Below are positions 25,790 through 34,079 of a DNA stretch of 49,418 bases, piece by piece. The DNA comes from Pseudobdellovibrio sp. (GTDB lineage: Bacteria > Bdellovibrionota > Bdellovibrionia > Bdellovibrionales > Bdellovibrionaceae): the NCBI GenBank assembly GCA_020696855.1, contig JAJFMT010000012.1, forward strand, positions 1 through 49,418, written 5' to 3'. The position numbers and the translations under genes are program-made. The notes under the pieces are model-generated. The model was not told where the DNA came from. It made no database searches and worked only from the letters and a program-made list of their open reading frames with translations. Numbering within the stretch: the first letter of the stretch is position 1; each line of letters opens with the position of its first letter.

Positions 25790-26323
25790 ATGTCTGAAAC
25801 AGATGAGAAGAAATCTGATCAAAATGAAGCTAATGGGTCGGCTAATGAACCTGCCGTCTCTTCTCATGATGCAGCTCAAGAAGAAGCAGCAAAGTGGAAG
25901 AACGAGTATTTATATTTAAAAGCGGAATTTGAAAATTACAAACGCAACAACATCAAAGAACGTTCGGACTTACTGAAGTTCGGAGCAGAGCGCGTAGCCC
26001 GCGATATTCTGGAAGTTGTCGACAATTTTGAAAGAGCCCTTCAAACAAAAATTTCTCCTGAGACCATTCAGAATTTCAAAGTCGGTATTGAGATGACGGC
26101 TAAAGAACTGAAAGATGTTCTAGCGAAGCACGGAATTTCTGAGGTGCCGAGCGAAGGCCAGCCATTTAATCCCGCTCATCACGAAGCCATCAGCTCTGAA
26201 CCGACCATGGCGGTTCCTGTTGGACACGTTTCAAGAGTGTTTAAAAAACCGTACAAACTTCATGATAAAATTATTCGTATGGGTCAGGTTGTTGTTGCTT
26301 CAAAACCTGAGGAATCAAACTAA
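25790..26323 (+). CDS. grpE: Nucleotide exchange factor GrpE
   Basis: Releases ADP from DnaK in the heat-shock chaperone cycle. The 177-aa product has an acidic, disordered N-terminus, a long helix from about residue 40 (EEAAKWKNEYLYLKAEFENY) and the beta domain ending HDKIIRMGQVVVA. The frame opens 18 codons earlier with TTG at 25736, but the ATG at 25790, six bases after GAGGTG, gives the expected protein. It is followed three bases after the stop by dnaJ and preceded by hemW. DnaK is not in the window. The leader may form a hairpin that hides the ribosome binding site. Confidence 0.93.
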   Translation: MSETDEKKSDQNEANGSANEPAVSSHDAAQEEAAKWKNEYLYLKAEFENYKRNNIKERSDLLKFGAERVARDILEVVDNFERALQTKISPETIQNFKVGIEMTAKELKDVLAKHGISEVPSEGQPFNPAHHEAISSEPTMAVPVGHVSRVFKKPYKLHDKIIRMGQVVVASKPEESN

Positions 26324-26326
26324 CCC

Positions 26327-27319
26327 GTGGCAAAAAAAGATTTTTATCAATTACTAGGAGTTTCACGCACGGCTACACCGGAAGAAATTAAAAAATCTTA
26401 CCGCAAGCTTGCTATGCAGTATCATCCTGACAAAAATCCGAATAATAAAAAAGCTGAAGAAAAATTCAAAGAAATCACTGAAGCCTATGAGGTTTTAAGT
26501 GATGAACAGAAACGTCAGAACTACGATAACTTCGGCCACGCGGGCGCACAGGGAAATCCTTTCGGCGGCGCAGGTGGCTTTGGTGGTTTCGGCGGCGGCG
26601 CAGGCCGCGCAGGGGCCAGTGCTGACTTTAATGATATTTTCGGAGACGTCTTCGGAGATATCTTTAATCAAGGCAAACAGCGCGGCGGCCCGAATCCATT
26701 CGGCGGTGGACGCACGACACGAGGCCCTGCACGTGGCTCAGATTTAAAATACACATTAGGAATTTCACTTGAAGAAGCGGCTGTAGGCTGTGAGAAGCTT
26801 ATCAGCTTTGTCAGACAATCCGGCTCTAAAGAAGAAAACGCCCGCTTATCTGTCACTATTCCTGCCGGCGTTAAAGATGGTCAGCGATTAAAGCTCAGCT
26901 CAGAAGGCGATAAACCAACTTCCGGCGCCGCAGGCGATTTGTATGTGATCATCGAAATGCAGGAGCATCCACTTTTCAGACGCGAAGAAAACGATGTTAT
27001 TCTTGATCTTCCTGTTTCTTACACCGATGCGATCTTAGGTAAAACCGTTGAGATTCCGACACTGTTCGGAAAAGCCGAAATTAAAATTCCTGCCGGAACA
27101 CATTCCGGCCAGAACTTCAGGCTCAAATCAAAAGGATTCCCGCGGATCGGCGCAACAGGCTCAGGCGACATGCTGGTGAGAGTTGTTGTGGATACCCCCG
27201 CAAAAACAAATTCACGCCAGCGCGAACTTTTAGAAGAGCTTCAGCGCTACAATGAAGAAACACCTTTAGTAAAATCTTTTCAGGATAAGTTACAGTCACT
27301 CATGAGGAACCGAAAATGA
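26327..27319 (+). CDS. DnaJ/CbpA-type Hsp40 chaperone without zinc finger
   Basis: Hsp40 co-chaperone of 330 aa that stimulates DnaK. It has a J-domain with HPD (33-35), a Gly/Phe-rich region (about 70-130, with [13 protein letters not shown]), and C-terminal substrate-binding domains. The four CxxCxGxG zinc-binding repeats of DnaJ are absent; the position reads [12 protein letters not shown]. It is therefore class B (CbpA-like) and may or may not be the only Hsp40. The start is GTG (26327), three bases after the grpE stop, with GAGGAA as ribosome binding site. Its stop overlaps the start of the next gene (ATGA), so the three genes are coupled. Confidence 0.92.
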   Translation: MAKKDFYQLLGVSRTATPEEIKKSYRKLAMQYHPDKNPNNKKAEEKFKEITEAYEVLSDEQKRQNYDNFGHAGAQGNPFGGAGGFGGFGGGAGRAGASADFNDIFGDVFGDIFNQGKQRGGPNPFGGGRTTRGPARGSDLKYTLGISLEEAAVGCEKLISFVRQSGSKEENARLSVTIPAGVKDGQRLKLSSEGDKPTSGAAGDLYVIIEMQEHPLFRREENDVILDLPVSYTDAILGKTVEIPTLFGKAEIKIPAGTHSGQNFRLKSKGFPRIGATGSGDMLVRVVVDTPAKTNSRQRELLEELQRYNEETPLVKSFQDKLQSLMRNRK

Positions 27320-29028
27320 AATTGAGAATCGTTGCGACCGCAGCGCTGTTGTTTTTTATGGGCTGCGCATCGCAGCCGGTTATGGTTCCACCGCGTCCTT
27401 CTCCGAATAAAACCGGAAAGTCTTCGCCTGTTGTAAAAAAGGAAGTTGAGTCAAAACCTAAAGATCCGAAGCAAGAAAAGATTAACACTGAGAAGCCAAC
27501 AGCTACAGCCGCTACTCCGGCACCGGTTGAAATAAAAATTATTCCAAAAGTTCAAACTCCTGAGTCCCTTTTAAAAAATACCAACAACTTAAGTAACGCG
27601 AACAGCATTATTGAAAACTCTCTCTCGTTAAATGAACTGGAAGCCGCTGCCGCAGATCCCGCGCTGGCCGCCTTTAAGCCACAGCTGCTTTTAAAAATTG
27701 GAAAGACTTATCAAAAGAACAAAGATGATGCTCGCGCCGGAGAATATTACCGCTCGTTAACGACGATGTACCCGCAAAGCGTTTATTCGACTCAGGCTTC
27801 CGTTTTACTGGCAGCCCTACAATCGACCTCTGAAACTGACGCAAACGTCATAGGCGCCATTTTACCGCTTACAGGGCGCAATTCCAGCGTGGGTCAGCAT
27901 GCTTTAAACGCGATTCGCCTTGGACTGGATCTTAACAAGGGCGAAAAGAAGTTTCGTATCGCTTTATTTGATTCGCAAAGTGACCCCGAGCTTGCGTCTA
28001 AGGGCGTAGATAAGCTGGTGAACGAAGACAAGGCCATTGTGATCCTCGGCGGCTTTTCGGCTAAGGAAGCGACTGCTATTGCTTCCAAAGCAGAGCTGTT
28101 CAGTATTCCGTTTATCGCTTTTTCTCAGAAGCCCGGCCTGACCAATCTCGGCGAGTACGTTTTCAGAAACGCTTTGACTCCTGAAATGCAGGTCGACCGC
28201 TTAGTTTCTTTCGCAGTTGATAAGCTCTCAGCGAAGCGCTTTGCCATTTTGTATCCTAACGATTCTTATGGTGTCGAATTCGCCAACACCTTCTGGGATC
28301 ACGTCCTGGCGCGCGGCGGGCAAGTTACAGCGGCCCAAATTTATGATCCTAAAGCAACGGATTACTCTGAACCGATTCAAAAAATGGTCGGCACATATTA
28401 CGAAGACGTCCGCAAAGAAGAACTGAAGCAGCGTCTTGAAGAAATGAAAGCCGACGCTAAGAAAAAAGAGAAAGAAAATAAAGCTAAAGGTGACACAAAA
28501 CCAAAACCGGTAAAAAGTCAGCGCGACAGTTATGCTGAAGCTAATATTCTTCCGCCGATTATTGATTTTGACGTTGTGTTTGTTCCTGATAACAGCCGCG
28601 CCTTGGGCCAGGTTCTTGCGTTTATGAAGTTTAACGATGTCGTTGATATGAACTACCTCGGTACAAATCTGTGGAATACGGCCGATCTGCCGAAGCGTGC
28701 CGCTAATGAAGATGCAGGGATTTACTTTTCAAGCGCGTTCGATATGAACGATACTGAAATGCGCGAATCGCCGTTTTTTAAAGAATACTTTGAAACCTAT
28801 AACGAAGAGCCCACTATCGTTGAAGTACAAGCCTATGAAGCGACGAAAATCGTCAAAGAACAAATTTCGTCAGGCGTCAGCGGACGCGAATCTTTAGCCG
28901 CAGCCTTAAGAGGCCTCGGTTCAACAAAAGGTGTAGCAACACCGGTTGAAATGAACTCGCAGAGAGAACTGACCCACCCGGTAAATATTCTGATGCTGGA
29001 CTCTGGTGTAGTTAAAAAAGTTCAGTAG
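27316..29028 (+). CDS. LpoA-like / periplasmic-binding-fold lipoprotein
   Basis: Outer-membrane-type lipoprotein of 570 aa with signal [15 protein letters not shown] (lipobox MGC, Cys17). Residues 20-85 are Pro/Lys/Ala-rich and disordered, 90-175 look like helical TPR-type repeats ([20 protein letters not shown]), and 178-560 show the periplasmic-binding type 1 fold ([39 protein letters not shown]). This architecture is that of LpoA, the activator of the PBP1A peptidoglycan synthase, and also of branched-chain amino-acid binding proteins; the TPR part favours LpoA. A charged insert (about 370-400, [18 protein letters not shown]) breaks the fold. The start ATG overlaps the dnaJ stop by ATGA. 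Confidence 0.8.
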   Translation: MKLRIVATAALLFFMGCASQPVMVPPRPSPNKTGKSSPVVKKEVESKPKDPKQEKINTEKPTATAATPAPVEIKIIPKVQTPESLLKNTNNLSNANSIIENSLSLNELEAAAADPALAAFKPQLLLKIGKTYQKNKDDARAGEYYRSLTTMYPQSVYSTQASVLLAALQSTSETDANVIGAILPLTGRNSSVGQHALNAIRLGLDLNKGEKKFRIALFDSQSDPELASKGVDKLVNEDKAIVILGGFSAKEATAIASKAELFSIPFIAFSQKPGLTNLGEYVFRNALTPEMQVDRLVSFAVDKLSAKRFAILYPNDSYGVEFANTFWDHVLARGGQVTAAQIYDPKATDYSEPIQKMVGTYYEDVRKEELKQRLEEMKADAKKKEKENKAKGDTKPKPVKSQRDSYAEANILPPIIDFDVVFVPDNSRALGQVLAFMKFNDVVDMNYLGTNLWNTADLPKRAANEDAGIYFSSAFDMNDTEMRESPFFKEYFETYNEEPTIVEVQAYEATKIVKEQISSGVSGRESLAAALRGLGSTKGVATPVEMNSQRELTHPVNILMLDSGVVKKVQ

Positions 29029-29165
29029 CCTCTATATTTCATTTGAAGCTTAATTTGGGATAAATAAAAAATTTTTATTAAATTTTTTAACCTCTTTTGC
29101 CCCACTCCGTTGTCTTACTTTCCAATTAAACGACGCCTCAAGTTAGAGTCGTCCCTTTAAAATAT

Positions 29166-29182
29166 TAAGACAGGAGGTCTTA
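29166..29182 (+). promoter_or_regulatory. Stem-loop presenting the ribosome binding site of the 29182 gene
   Basis: TAAGAC (29166-29171), loop AGGAG, GTCTTA (29177-29182) form a six-pair hairpin with the core of the ribosome binding site in the loop and the first base of ATG in the stem. A second inverted repeat ACGAC / GTCGT lies at about 29130-29152. The arrangement could present or modulate the ribosome binding site rather than hide it. Confidence 0.35.
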
Positions 29183-29538
29183 TGGATTTAGTAAGCACAT
29201 GCAGGACAAAACTTTTAAAGATGAAAGCCGATTTACTGAATCGCGCGAGACAAGCTGCTGCCGATTTTAATCAAATCGACAAAGCTGCGGGAGATGAAAT
29301 CGATCAATCCGCTGCTCACCAGGAAGAACATGCCTTCCTTGTAAATCAAGACAGAATTAAAACCCAGCTTATGGAAGTTGAATTTGCTTTAGCTCGCATA
29401 GAAAACGGGACGTACGGAATTTGTGAAGAAACTGAAGAAAGAATAGAAACAGAGCGTCTCTTGGCCATCCCTTGGACCAGACTGAGCATAGAGGGTGCAG
29501 AAATCCGCGAATCTGCACAAAAAAGGTTTGCTAACTAA
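29182..29538 (+). CDS. DksA/TraR-like protein with degenerate zinc finger
   Basis: A 118-aa protein of the DksA/TraR type, which bind the secondary channel of RNA polymerase and alter promoter choice under stress. A coiled coil (1-75) has the tip motif GDEIDQSAA (Asp38, Asp41), like the DxxDxA tip of DksA. The C-terminal region reads YGICEETEERIETERLLAIP: only one of the four zinc cysteines (Cys81) remains, replaced by Glu and Thr, yet the GTYGIC...RL.AIP frame is kept. Such zinc-free forms occur in the family. The ribosome binding site is AGGAGGT. It is followed by a second, zinc-containing relative. Confidence 0.85.
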   Translation: MDLVSTCRTKLLKMKADLLNRARQAAADFNQIDKAAGDEIDQSAAHQEEHAFLVNQDRIKTQLMEVEFALARIENGTYGICEETEERIETERLLAIPWTRLSIEGAEIRESAQKRFAN

Positions 29539-29543
29539 CAATT

Positions 29544-29562
29544 GGGGGCTCAAGCGGCCCCC
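29544..29562 (+). terminator. GC-rich hairpin after the 29182 gene
   Basis: GGGGGC (29544-29549) and GCCCCC (29557-29562) form a perfect six-pair GC stem six bases after the stop codon. It has no following T-run, so if it acts as a terminator it is not of the classical intrinsic type; it may instead protect the mRNA 3' end. Confidence 0.4.
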
Positions 29563-29666
29563 ATTAAGCAAGTTCTTTGCCTAAAATAATTATCAATTTT
29601 GCCGCTTGATACATCACACAAGTTCACTCTTTTTTTAGTGACATCACTGGCTTAGCAGCCGATATT

Positions 29667-29699
29667 CCCTCCTACATTCGGAACATTTATCTAGGAGGG
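29667..29699 (+). promoter_or_regulatory. Long inverted repeat hiding the ribosome binding site of the 29707 gene
   Basis: CCCTCCTA (29667-29674) is exactly complementary to TAGGAGGG (29692-29699), which contains the near-perfect ribosome binding site AGGAGG (29693-29698). The loop is 17 bases. Outer bases ATT and AAT would extend the stem past a one-base bulge. A strong ribosome binding site masked by an equally strong complement is the best case of this kind in the window. Confidence 0.55.
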
Positions 29700-29706
29700 G
29701 AATTAG

Positions 29707-30087
29707 ATGAAGAGCACCGAAAGTAACTCGTATGAAAACGATTTACAGCACATCAAAAAATCATTACTCGAACAAAAAAGTGAAATCCTGAATAAGAGTA
29801 TGGAATTCAAAAGCCAGCAACATTCTTCACAGAAGGCTGCTGACGAGGCCGATGCCGTTGTTCAGAATTTACAAGATAATTTAAACATCCAATTACATGA
29901 AAGAGACCGTCATTCATTACTATTGATTGATAAAGCTCTTTCTAAATTTGCCAATGGCACATATGGAATCTGCGACTCTTGCGGAGATGAGATTTCATTG
30001 AAGCGCTTAAAGGCGCGACCACTGGCAGTTCGCTGTGTTTCTTGCGAAGAAGAATTAGAAACATCAGGCAAAGAACTTCTGCAGTAA
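29707..30087 (+). CDS. DksA/TraR family zinc-finger protein
   Basis: A 126-aa DksA/TraR-like transcription factor with an intact C4 zinc finger: GICDSC (Cys89, Cys92) and CVSC (Cys110, Cys113). The N-terminal part is a coiled coil with the tip region KAADEADAV (43-51), acidic like that of DksA. The length is nearer to the short TraR/YbiI type than to E. coli DksA (151 aa). The start ATG lies eight bases after AGGAGG, which sits in a strong inverted repeat. It forms a pair with the zinc-less relative upstream and precedes lon. Confidence 0.88.
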   Translation: MKSTESNSYENDLQHIKKSLLEQKSEILNKSMEFKSQQHSSQKAADEADAVVQNLQDNLNIQLHERDRHSLLLIDKALSKFANGTYGICDSCGDEISLKRLKARPLAVRCVSCEEELETSGKELLQ

Positions 30088-30459
30088 CTTTATTCAAGGA
30101 CTGAGAGTTCTTTGACACGGATGTCTTCTTTTATTAATTGCGGAAACCCGCGCCAATAGCTCATTTCACACTAAGGCTATGCGGTTTTACCGCTCAATAA
30201 TTAAAGGCTTAGGTCGGGCCCAGTAACTCGACCACTTCTTTTTTTAATCTTCATTGTGTTTTTATTTCGCTTCTATAACGATTTTTTAGTTTTATTTATC
30301 CTGTTTTTATCTCGAATTTATAGACCTTTAGTCTTGAATGCATGACTCTTCAGTCCTGTTTTTTTTCAATATATCAAAACCAGACATTTTCCAGACCTTA
30401 AAAGGATTAAGCGAATTCAAAAAGACTCCGAATAATTCTGTAGGAAACAGGAGTCACAG
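30088..30459 (+). other. 372-base gap before lon with small hairpins and T-rich stretch
   Basis: No coding gene is visible. Three short inverted repeats follow each other: GCGG/CCGC (30140-30151), ATAGC/GCTAT (30156-30180) and GCGGT/ACCGC (30181-30193). GGTCG/CGACC (30212-30233), followed by a T-rich run to 30245, could terminate the upstream gene. Next is a T-rich stretch with a weak promoter candidate, TTCATT (30250) and TATAAC (30274-30279). AGTCTTGAA at 30330-30338 repeats the sequence at 8544. A small RNA is possible but not supported by anything decisive. Confidence 0.35.
30424..30455 (+). promoter_or_regulatory. Possible RNA hairpin hiding the lon ribosome binding site
   Basis: GACTCC (30424-30429) is exactly complementary to GGAGTC (30450-30455), which contains the lon ribosome binding site AGGAG (30449-30453). 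A smaller CTGT/ACAG stem (30438-30441, 30447-30450) is an alternative. The outer stem is six pairs with a 20-base loop. Confidence 0.4.
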
Positions 30460-32877
30460 ATGACATTTGACAATCAAAACGTAGAAATTCCACAAACACT
30501 GCCAATGTTACCGGTACGCGATATCGTTGTATTTCCATACATGATTATCCCGCTCTTCGTAGGCAGAGAATCTTCAATCCGCTCTGTGGAAGAAGCTTTA
30601 ACTAAAAGAGATCGTTTGATCTTCTTAGCTTCACAAAAAGATATCACGGAAGAAACTCCGACTCCTGAATCAATTTATGAAACAGGTACTGTCGCTAAAA
30701 TCATGCGCATGAGAAAACTTTCTGATGGCCGCGTGAAAATCCTTATCCAAGGTGAAGCGAAAGCAAAAATCAAATCTTTCACAAAAACTTCAGGTACTTT
30801 TGAAGTATCAGTAGAAAAAGTTGAAGACACAGTTAATGCAGCTGATGCAACTGAAATTCAGTCTTTGGTTAAAAAAGCAAAAGAGTGCATCGAAAAAACG
30901 ATCGCTCTTGGTAAAGCATTATCTCCGGACATCTTATTAGTATTAGATGATGTTACTGATCCGGGACGTATTGCTGACTTGATCGCAAGCAACATGGGTT
31001 TAAAAGTAGTAGATGCTCAAAAAGTTTTAGAGACAACTAATACAAAAGACCGTTTGGCTTTAGTTTGCCAATTGTTACAAGCTGAACTTGATGTATTAAC
31101 AACTCAAGTTAAGATCCGTGGCACAGGCCGTGGTGAAGACAACCGTGGTCAACGTGAAAACTTCTTACGTGAACAAATGAAAGCCATCAAAAATGAGTTG
31201 GGCGAACAAGGCCAGGACTCTAAATCAGAAGAGATGGATGAATTAAAAAATAAAGTTATCGCTGCCGGCATGCCTGAAACTGTACAAGCTGAGTGCTTGA
31301 AACAATTAGGCCGTTTGGAAAGAATGCACCCGGATGCAAGTGAAGCGACAATGGTTCGCACATACTTGGACTGGATGGTTGATCTTCCTTGGAGCAAACA
31401 ATCTGAAGATAAAATCGATATCGTTAATGCAAAAGCAATTTTGGATGACGATCACTACGATCTTCAAAAAGCAAAAGACCGCGTTTTAGAATTCTTAGCG
31501 GTTAGAAAATTGAAAGCTACTATGAAAGGTCCAATCCTTTGCTTCAGTGGTCCTCCGGGAGTAGGTAAAACTTCTCTTGGCCGTTCAATCGCTAAAGCTA
31601 TGGGCCGTGAGTATTTCCGTATCGCTCTTGGCGGCGTAAAAGATGAAGCTGAGATCCGCGGTCACAGACGTACTTATGTTGGTGCAATGCCAGGTAAAAT
31701 TATCCAGGCTTTACGCCAGGCTAAAACAAGAAATCCTGTTATCGTGTTAGATGAGATTGATAAAATGGCTTCTGACTTTAAAGGTGACCCGTCATCTGCA
31801 ATGTTAGAGGTGTTGGATCCGGAACAAAATGCATCTTTCCGTGATAACTACTTAAACGTAGACTTCGATTTATCAAATGTATTGTTCATCGCAACTGCAA
31901 ACGTTGTTGAGAACATCCCGGCTGCTCTTCGTGACCGTATGGAAATGATCAGCATCCCTGGTTACACAGAGAACGATAAATTGTTAATCACGAAAAAGCA
32001 CTTGATCGACCGCCAGATCGAAGCCAACGGTATCACTGCTGAGAATATCAAGTTCACAGATGAAGGTATCAAAGCTTTAATCGCAGGTTACACTCGCGAA
32101 GCCGGTTTACGTAACTTAGAGCGCGAAGTCGGTTCAGTTTGCCGTAAAGTTGCTAAAAAAGTTGTAATGAATGAAACAAACTTCGTAGAAGTAAATGCTC
32201 AAGCTGTAGCAGAACTTCTTGGCCCTGCCCGCTTCACTCGTGAAGACAAAATGTTGGAATCCAACGTTGGTGTTGTTCAAGGTTTAGCTTGGACTCAGGC
32301 CGGTGGCGAAGTGTTACTGATCGAAGCTCTTAAAATGAAAGGTAAAGGCAGCCTTTTACTGACAGGCCAACTTGGCGATGTCATGAAAGAATCAGCTCAC
32401 GCTGCAATGTCTTACGCCCGCGCTCACATGGATGAACTTGGAATTGATCCTGAAATGTTTGAAAAGTTCGACGTTCACGTTCACTTGCCGGCAGGCGCTA
32501 TCCCTAAAGATGGTCCTTCAGCAGGTATCACGTTAACAACTGCATTAGTAAGTTTATTAACAGGTACTCCTGTAAGAAACGATATCGCAATGACAGGTGA
32601 AGTAACATTACAAGGCCGCGTACTTCCAGTAGGCGGTATCCGTGAGAAGTGCTTAGCCGCTCTGAACCTGGGTATCACAAATGTCATCGTTCCTTTAGCT
32701 TGCGCTAAAGATTTAGAAGACATCCCGACTCAGTTCAAAGAAAAAATGAATTTCATCCTTGCAGAGAATCTGGATGAAGTGTTTGCGGTGGCTTTTGAAA
32801 AATCTGAGCGTTTCACAAAACGTTTGGTTAACAAAAAGGCCGAAAAGAAATCAAAATCTGACACTGCAGCGGCTTAA
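30460..32877 (+). CDS. lon: ATP-dependent protease Lon
   Basis: AAA+ serine protease of 805 aa that degrades misfolded and regulatory proteins. The N-terminal LON domain starts LPMLPVRDIVVFPYMIIPLF. Walker A is GPPGVGKT (364-371). The protease domain has the catalytic Ser687 in KDGPSAG and Lys730 in GGIREKCLAALN, a 43-residue spacing as in E. coli Lon. The C-terminal Lys/Ser-rich tail is short. The codon choice is simple and T/A-ending, consistent with high expression. The start ATG lies six bases after AGGAG. It is followed by a strong terminator, and its leader may form a hairpin. Confidence 0.97.
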   Translation: MTFDNQNVEIPQTLPMLPVRDIVVFPYMIIPLFVGRESSIRSVEEALTKRDRLIFLASQKDITEETPTPESIYETGTVAKIMRMRKLSDGRVKILIQGEAKAKIKSFTKTSGTFEVSVEKVEDTVNAADATEIQSLVKKAKECIEKTIALGKALSPDILLVLDDVTDPGRIADLIASNMGLKVVDAQKVLETTNTKDRLALVCQLLQAELDVLTTQVKIRGTGRGEDNRGQRENFLREQMKAIKNELGEQGQDSKSEEMDELKNKVIAAGMPETVQAECLKQLGRLERMHPDASEATMVRTYLDWMVDLPWSKQSEDKIDIVNAKAILDDDHYDLQKAKDRVLEFLAVRKLKATMKGPILCFSGPPGVGKTSLGRSIAKAMGREYFRIALGGVKDEAEIRGHRRTYVGAMPGKIIQALRQAKTRNPVIVLDEIDKMASDFKGDPSSAMLEVLDPEQNASFRDNYLNVDFDLSNVLFIATANVVENIPAALRDRMEMISIPGYTENDKLLITKKHLIDRQIEANGITAENIKFTDEGIKALIAGYTREAGLRNLEREVGSVCRKVAKKVVMNETNFVEVNAQAVAELLGPARFTREDKMLESNVGVVQGLAWTQAGGEVLLIEALKMKGKGSLLLTGQLGDVMKESAHAAMSYARAHMDELGIDPEMFEKFDVHVHLPAGAIPKDGPSAGITLTTALVSLLTGTPVRNDIAMTGEVTLQGRVLPVGGIREKCLAALNLGITNVIVPLACAKDLEDIPTQFKEKMNFILAENLDEVFAVAFEKSERFTKRLVNKKAEKKSKSDTAAA

Positions 32878-32905
32878 TTACTTAAGTCGAAACAGGTCAT
32901 CCCTT

Positions 32906-32937
32906 AAAAAACCGGGCGTAAAAAACCCGGTTTTTTT
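32906..32937 (+). terminator. Intrinsic terminator of lon
   Basis: AAAAAACCGGG (32906-32916), a short loop and CCCGG (32926-32930) followed by seven T form a GC-cored hairpin with flanking A and T runs, 29 bases after the lon stop. The A-run before the stem could make it act in both directions. Confidence 0.85.
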
Positions 32938-32962
32938 ATTTAAATTAACGCAGCCCCTCGGT

Positions 32963-32975
32963 AGTGCCTGGCACT
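32963..32975. repeat. GTGCC-type palindrome (copy 1)
   Basis: AGTGCC-T-GGCACT is a perfect palindrome with a single central base. A variant lies 120 bases downstream at 33082. The two differ at the outer arm position in a compensatory way (A with T here, G with C there), which keeps both self-complementary. Confidence 0.7.
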
Positions 32976-33081
32976 TTTTCCTTCCGGAAATCGTTTTAAA
33001 ATTCGGGTCTCGTCTGTGGTCCAGTTATTATTTTTACGCGGTATAGAAGTAAAGTTTTTAATGTATATTATTGTGATATTT

Positions 33082-33098
33082 AAGGTGCCAGGCACCTT
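33082..33098. repeat. GTGCC-type palindrome (copy 2) before the 33111 gene
   Basis: AAGGTGCC-A-GGCACCTT has 8-base arms around one central base and ends two bases before the ribosome binding site GAAGGA of the lipoprotein gene. It pairs with the copy at 32963. Confidence 0.75.
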
Positions 33099-33110
33099 TG
33101 AAGGATAAAA

Positions 33111-33821
33111 ATGAAAAAGATTATTATTGGGTTAGCAGTTTCTGTATCGATGATGGGTTGTGCTTCTAAAGGCGTTAACGTTGCCGGAACAACGGGTACC
33201 GCTGGCGGCGTTCGCACTCCTGCGGCTGTTGTAAATAACGACAGCATTCAAGTAGATCTTCGTGACGTAGCAGCTTTACTTAAAGGTTACTTCTCAACAA
33301 AAAAGGCAGATAAAACATCAACAATCCGTGGTTACAGCGCGTATGTTTTAGGTGCGGCGCCCGACAGTGATTACGGCCGCGTAATTATTTACATGGAAGA
33401 CCCGAACGACATGGATAAGCAAATTCTTGCTGTTGATAACAATAAATTCTTAATGACCGGAGGCCCACTTGCCGGTGACGAACCAAGTTTAGCTACCAAC
33501 CGCAAGGATTCTTTATTGATTCAGTCAGGTAACGACGGTTCAGGCCGCTCTCCATGGCATGAAACAATCACTGTAGCTTTACGTAATAACCAGCTTGTTG
33601 TTGCCGGTTATGATTACGATGATTACGACCGTTTAGGCGAATACGAAGGTACAAACTGCAGCGTGAATCTATTAACCGGAAAAGGAATCTTAACTAAAAC
33701 TCCTCCGATTGATAAAAGCGGTAAAGCAAAAATTAAAAATTTCACTGTTAGCACTCAACCGGTATTGTTAAAAGACTGGACTGAAAAAAGTAGACCTGCA
33801 GGCTGCGGCTTATCAAACTAA
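33111..33821 (+). CDS. Lipoprotein of unknown function
   Basis: A 236-aa lipoprotein: signal KKIIIGLAVSVSMMGC with Cys17 as the lipidated residue. The mature protein has a short Gly/Thr/Ala-rich stretch, then a compact domain rich in Asp, Gly and Tyr (YDYDDYDRLGEYEGTNCSVN) with further cysteines near 184 and 232. I do not recognise a family. The start ATG follows GAAGGA. It is bounded by its own palindrome upstream and a strong terminator downstream, so it is a single-gene unit. Confidence 0.75.
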   Translation: MKKIIIGLAVSVSMMGCASKGVNVAGTTGTAGGVRTPAAVVNNDSIQVDLRDVAALLKGYFSTKKADKTSTIRGYSAYVLGAAPDSDYGRVIIYMEDPNDMDKQILAVDNNKFLMTGGPLAGDEPSLATNRKDSLLIQSGNDGSGRSPWHETITVALRNNQLVVAGYDYDDYDRLGEYEGTNCSVNLLTGKGILTKTPPIDKSGKAKIKNFTVSTQPVLLKDWTEKSRPAGCGLSN

Positions 33822-33851
33822 TTACAAAGTAAAATTAAAATGATCCTTTTG

Positions 33852-33877
33852 AAACCCGCATCTCCTGCGGGTTTTTT
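33852..33877 (+). terminator. Intrinsic terminator of the 33111 lipoprotein gene
   Basis: AAACCCGCA (33852-33860), loop tctcc, TGCGGGTTT (33866-33874) with a run of six T to 33877. It is a perfect nine-pair stem 30 bases after the stop codon. Confidence 0.9.
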
Positions 33878-34079
33878 ATTGCCATTTGCTGTGTCTAACA
33901 TTTTTACATTTTTAAACTTGAACCTAACAGCTGTCTCAAATTGAAATCAGCAAAAATTCCCCCAATGAAAGCTACATACATGCGAAGCCCTTAACGCCAT
34001 AAACTGCAGAGGCACCGATCTTGCTTTTGTACTACCGGGGGCCATCATCACAAAATCTTTAGCGATCGTTTCAACGGCT

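Noticed and set aside
26327..27319. Full-length class A DnaJ
   Set aside because: The CxxCxGxG zinc repeats are absent, so it is a class B (CbpA-type) Hsp40.
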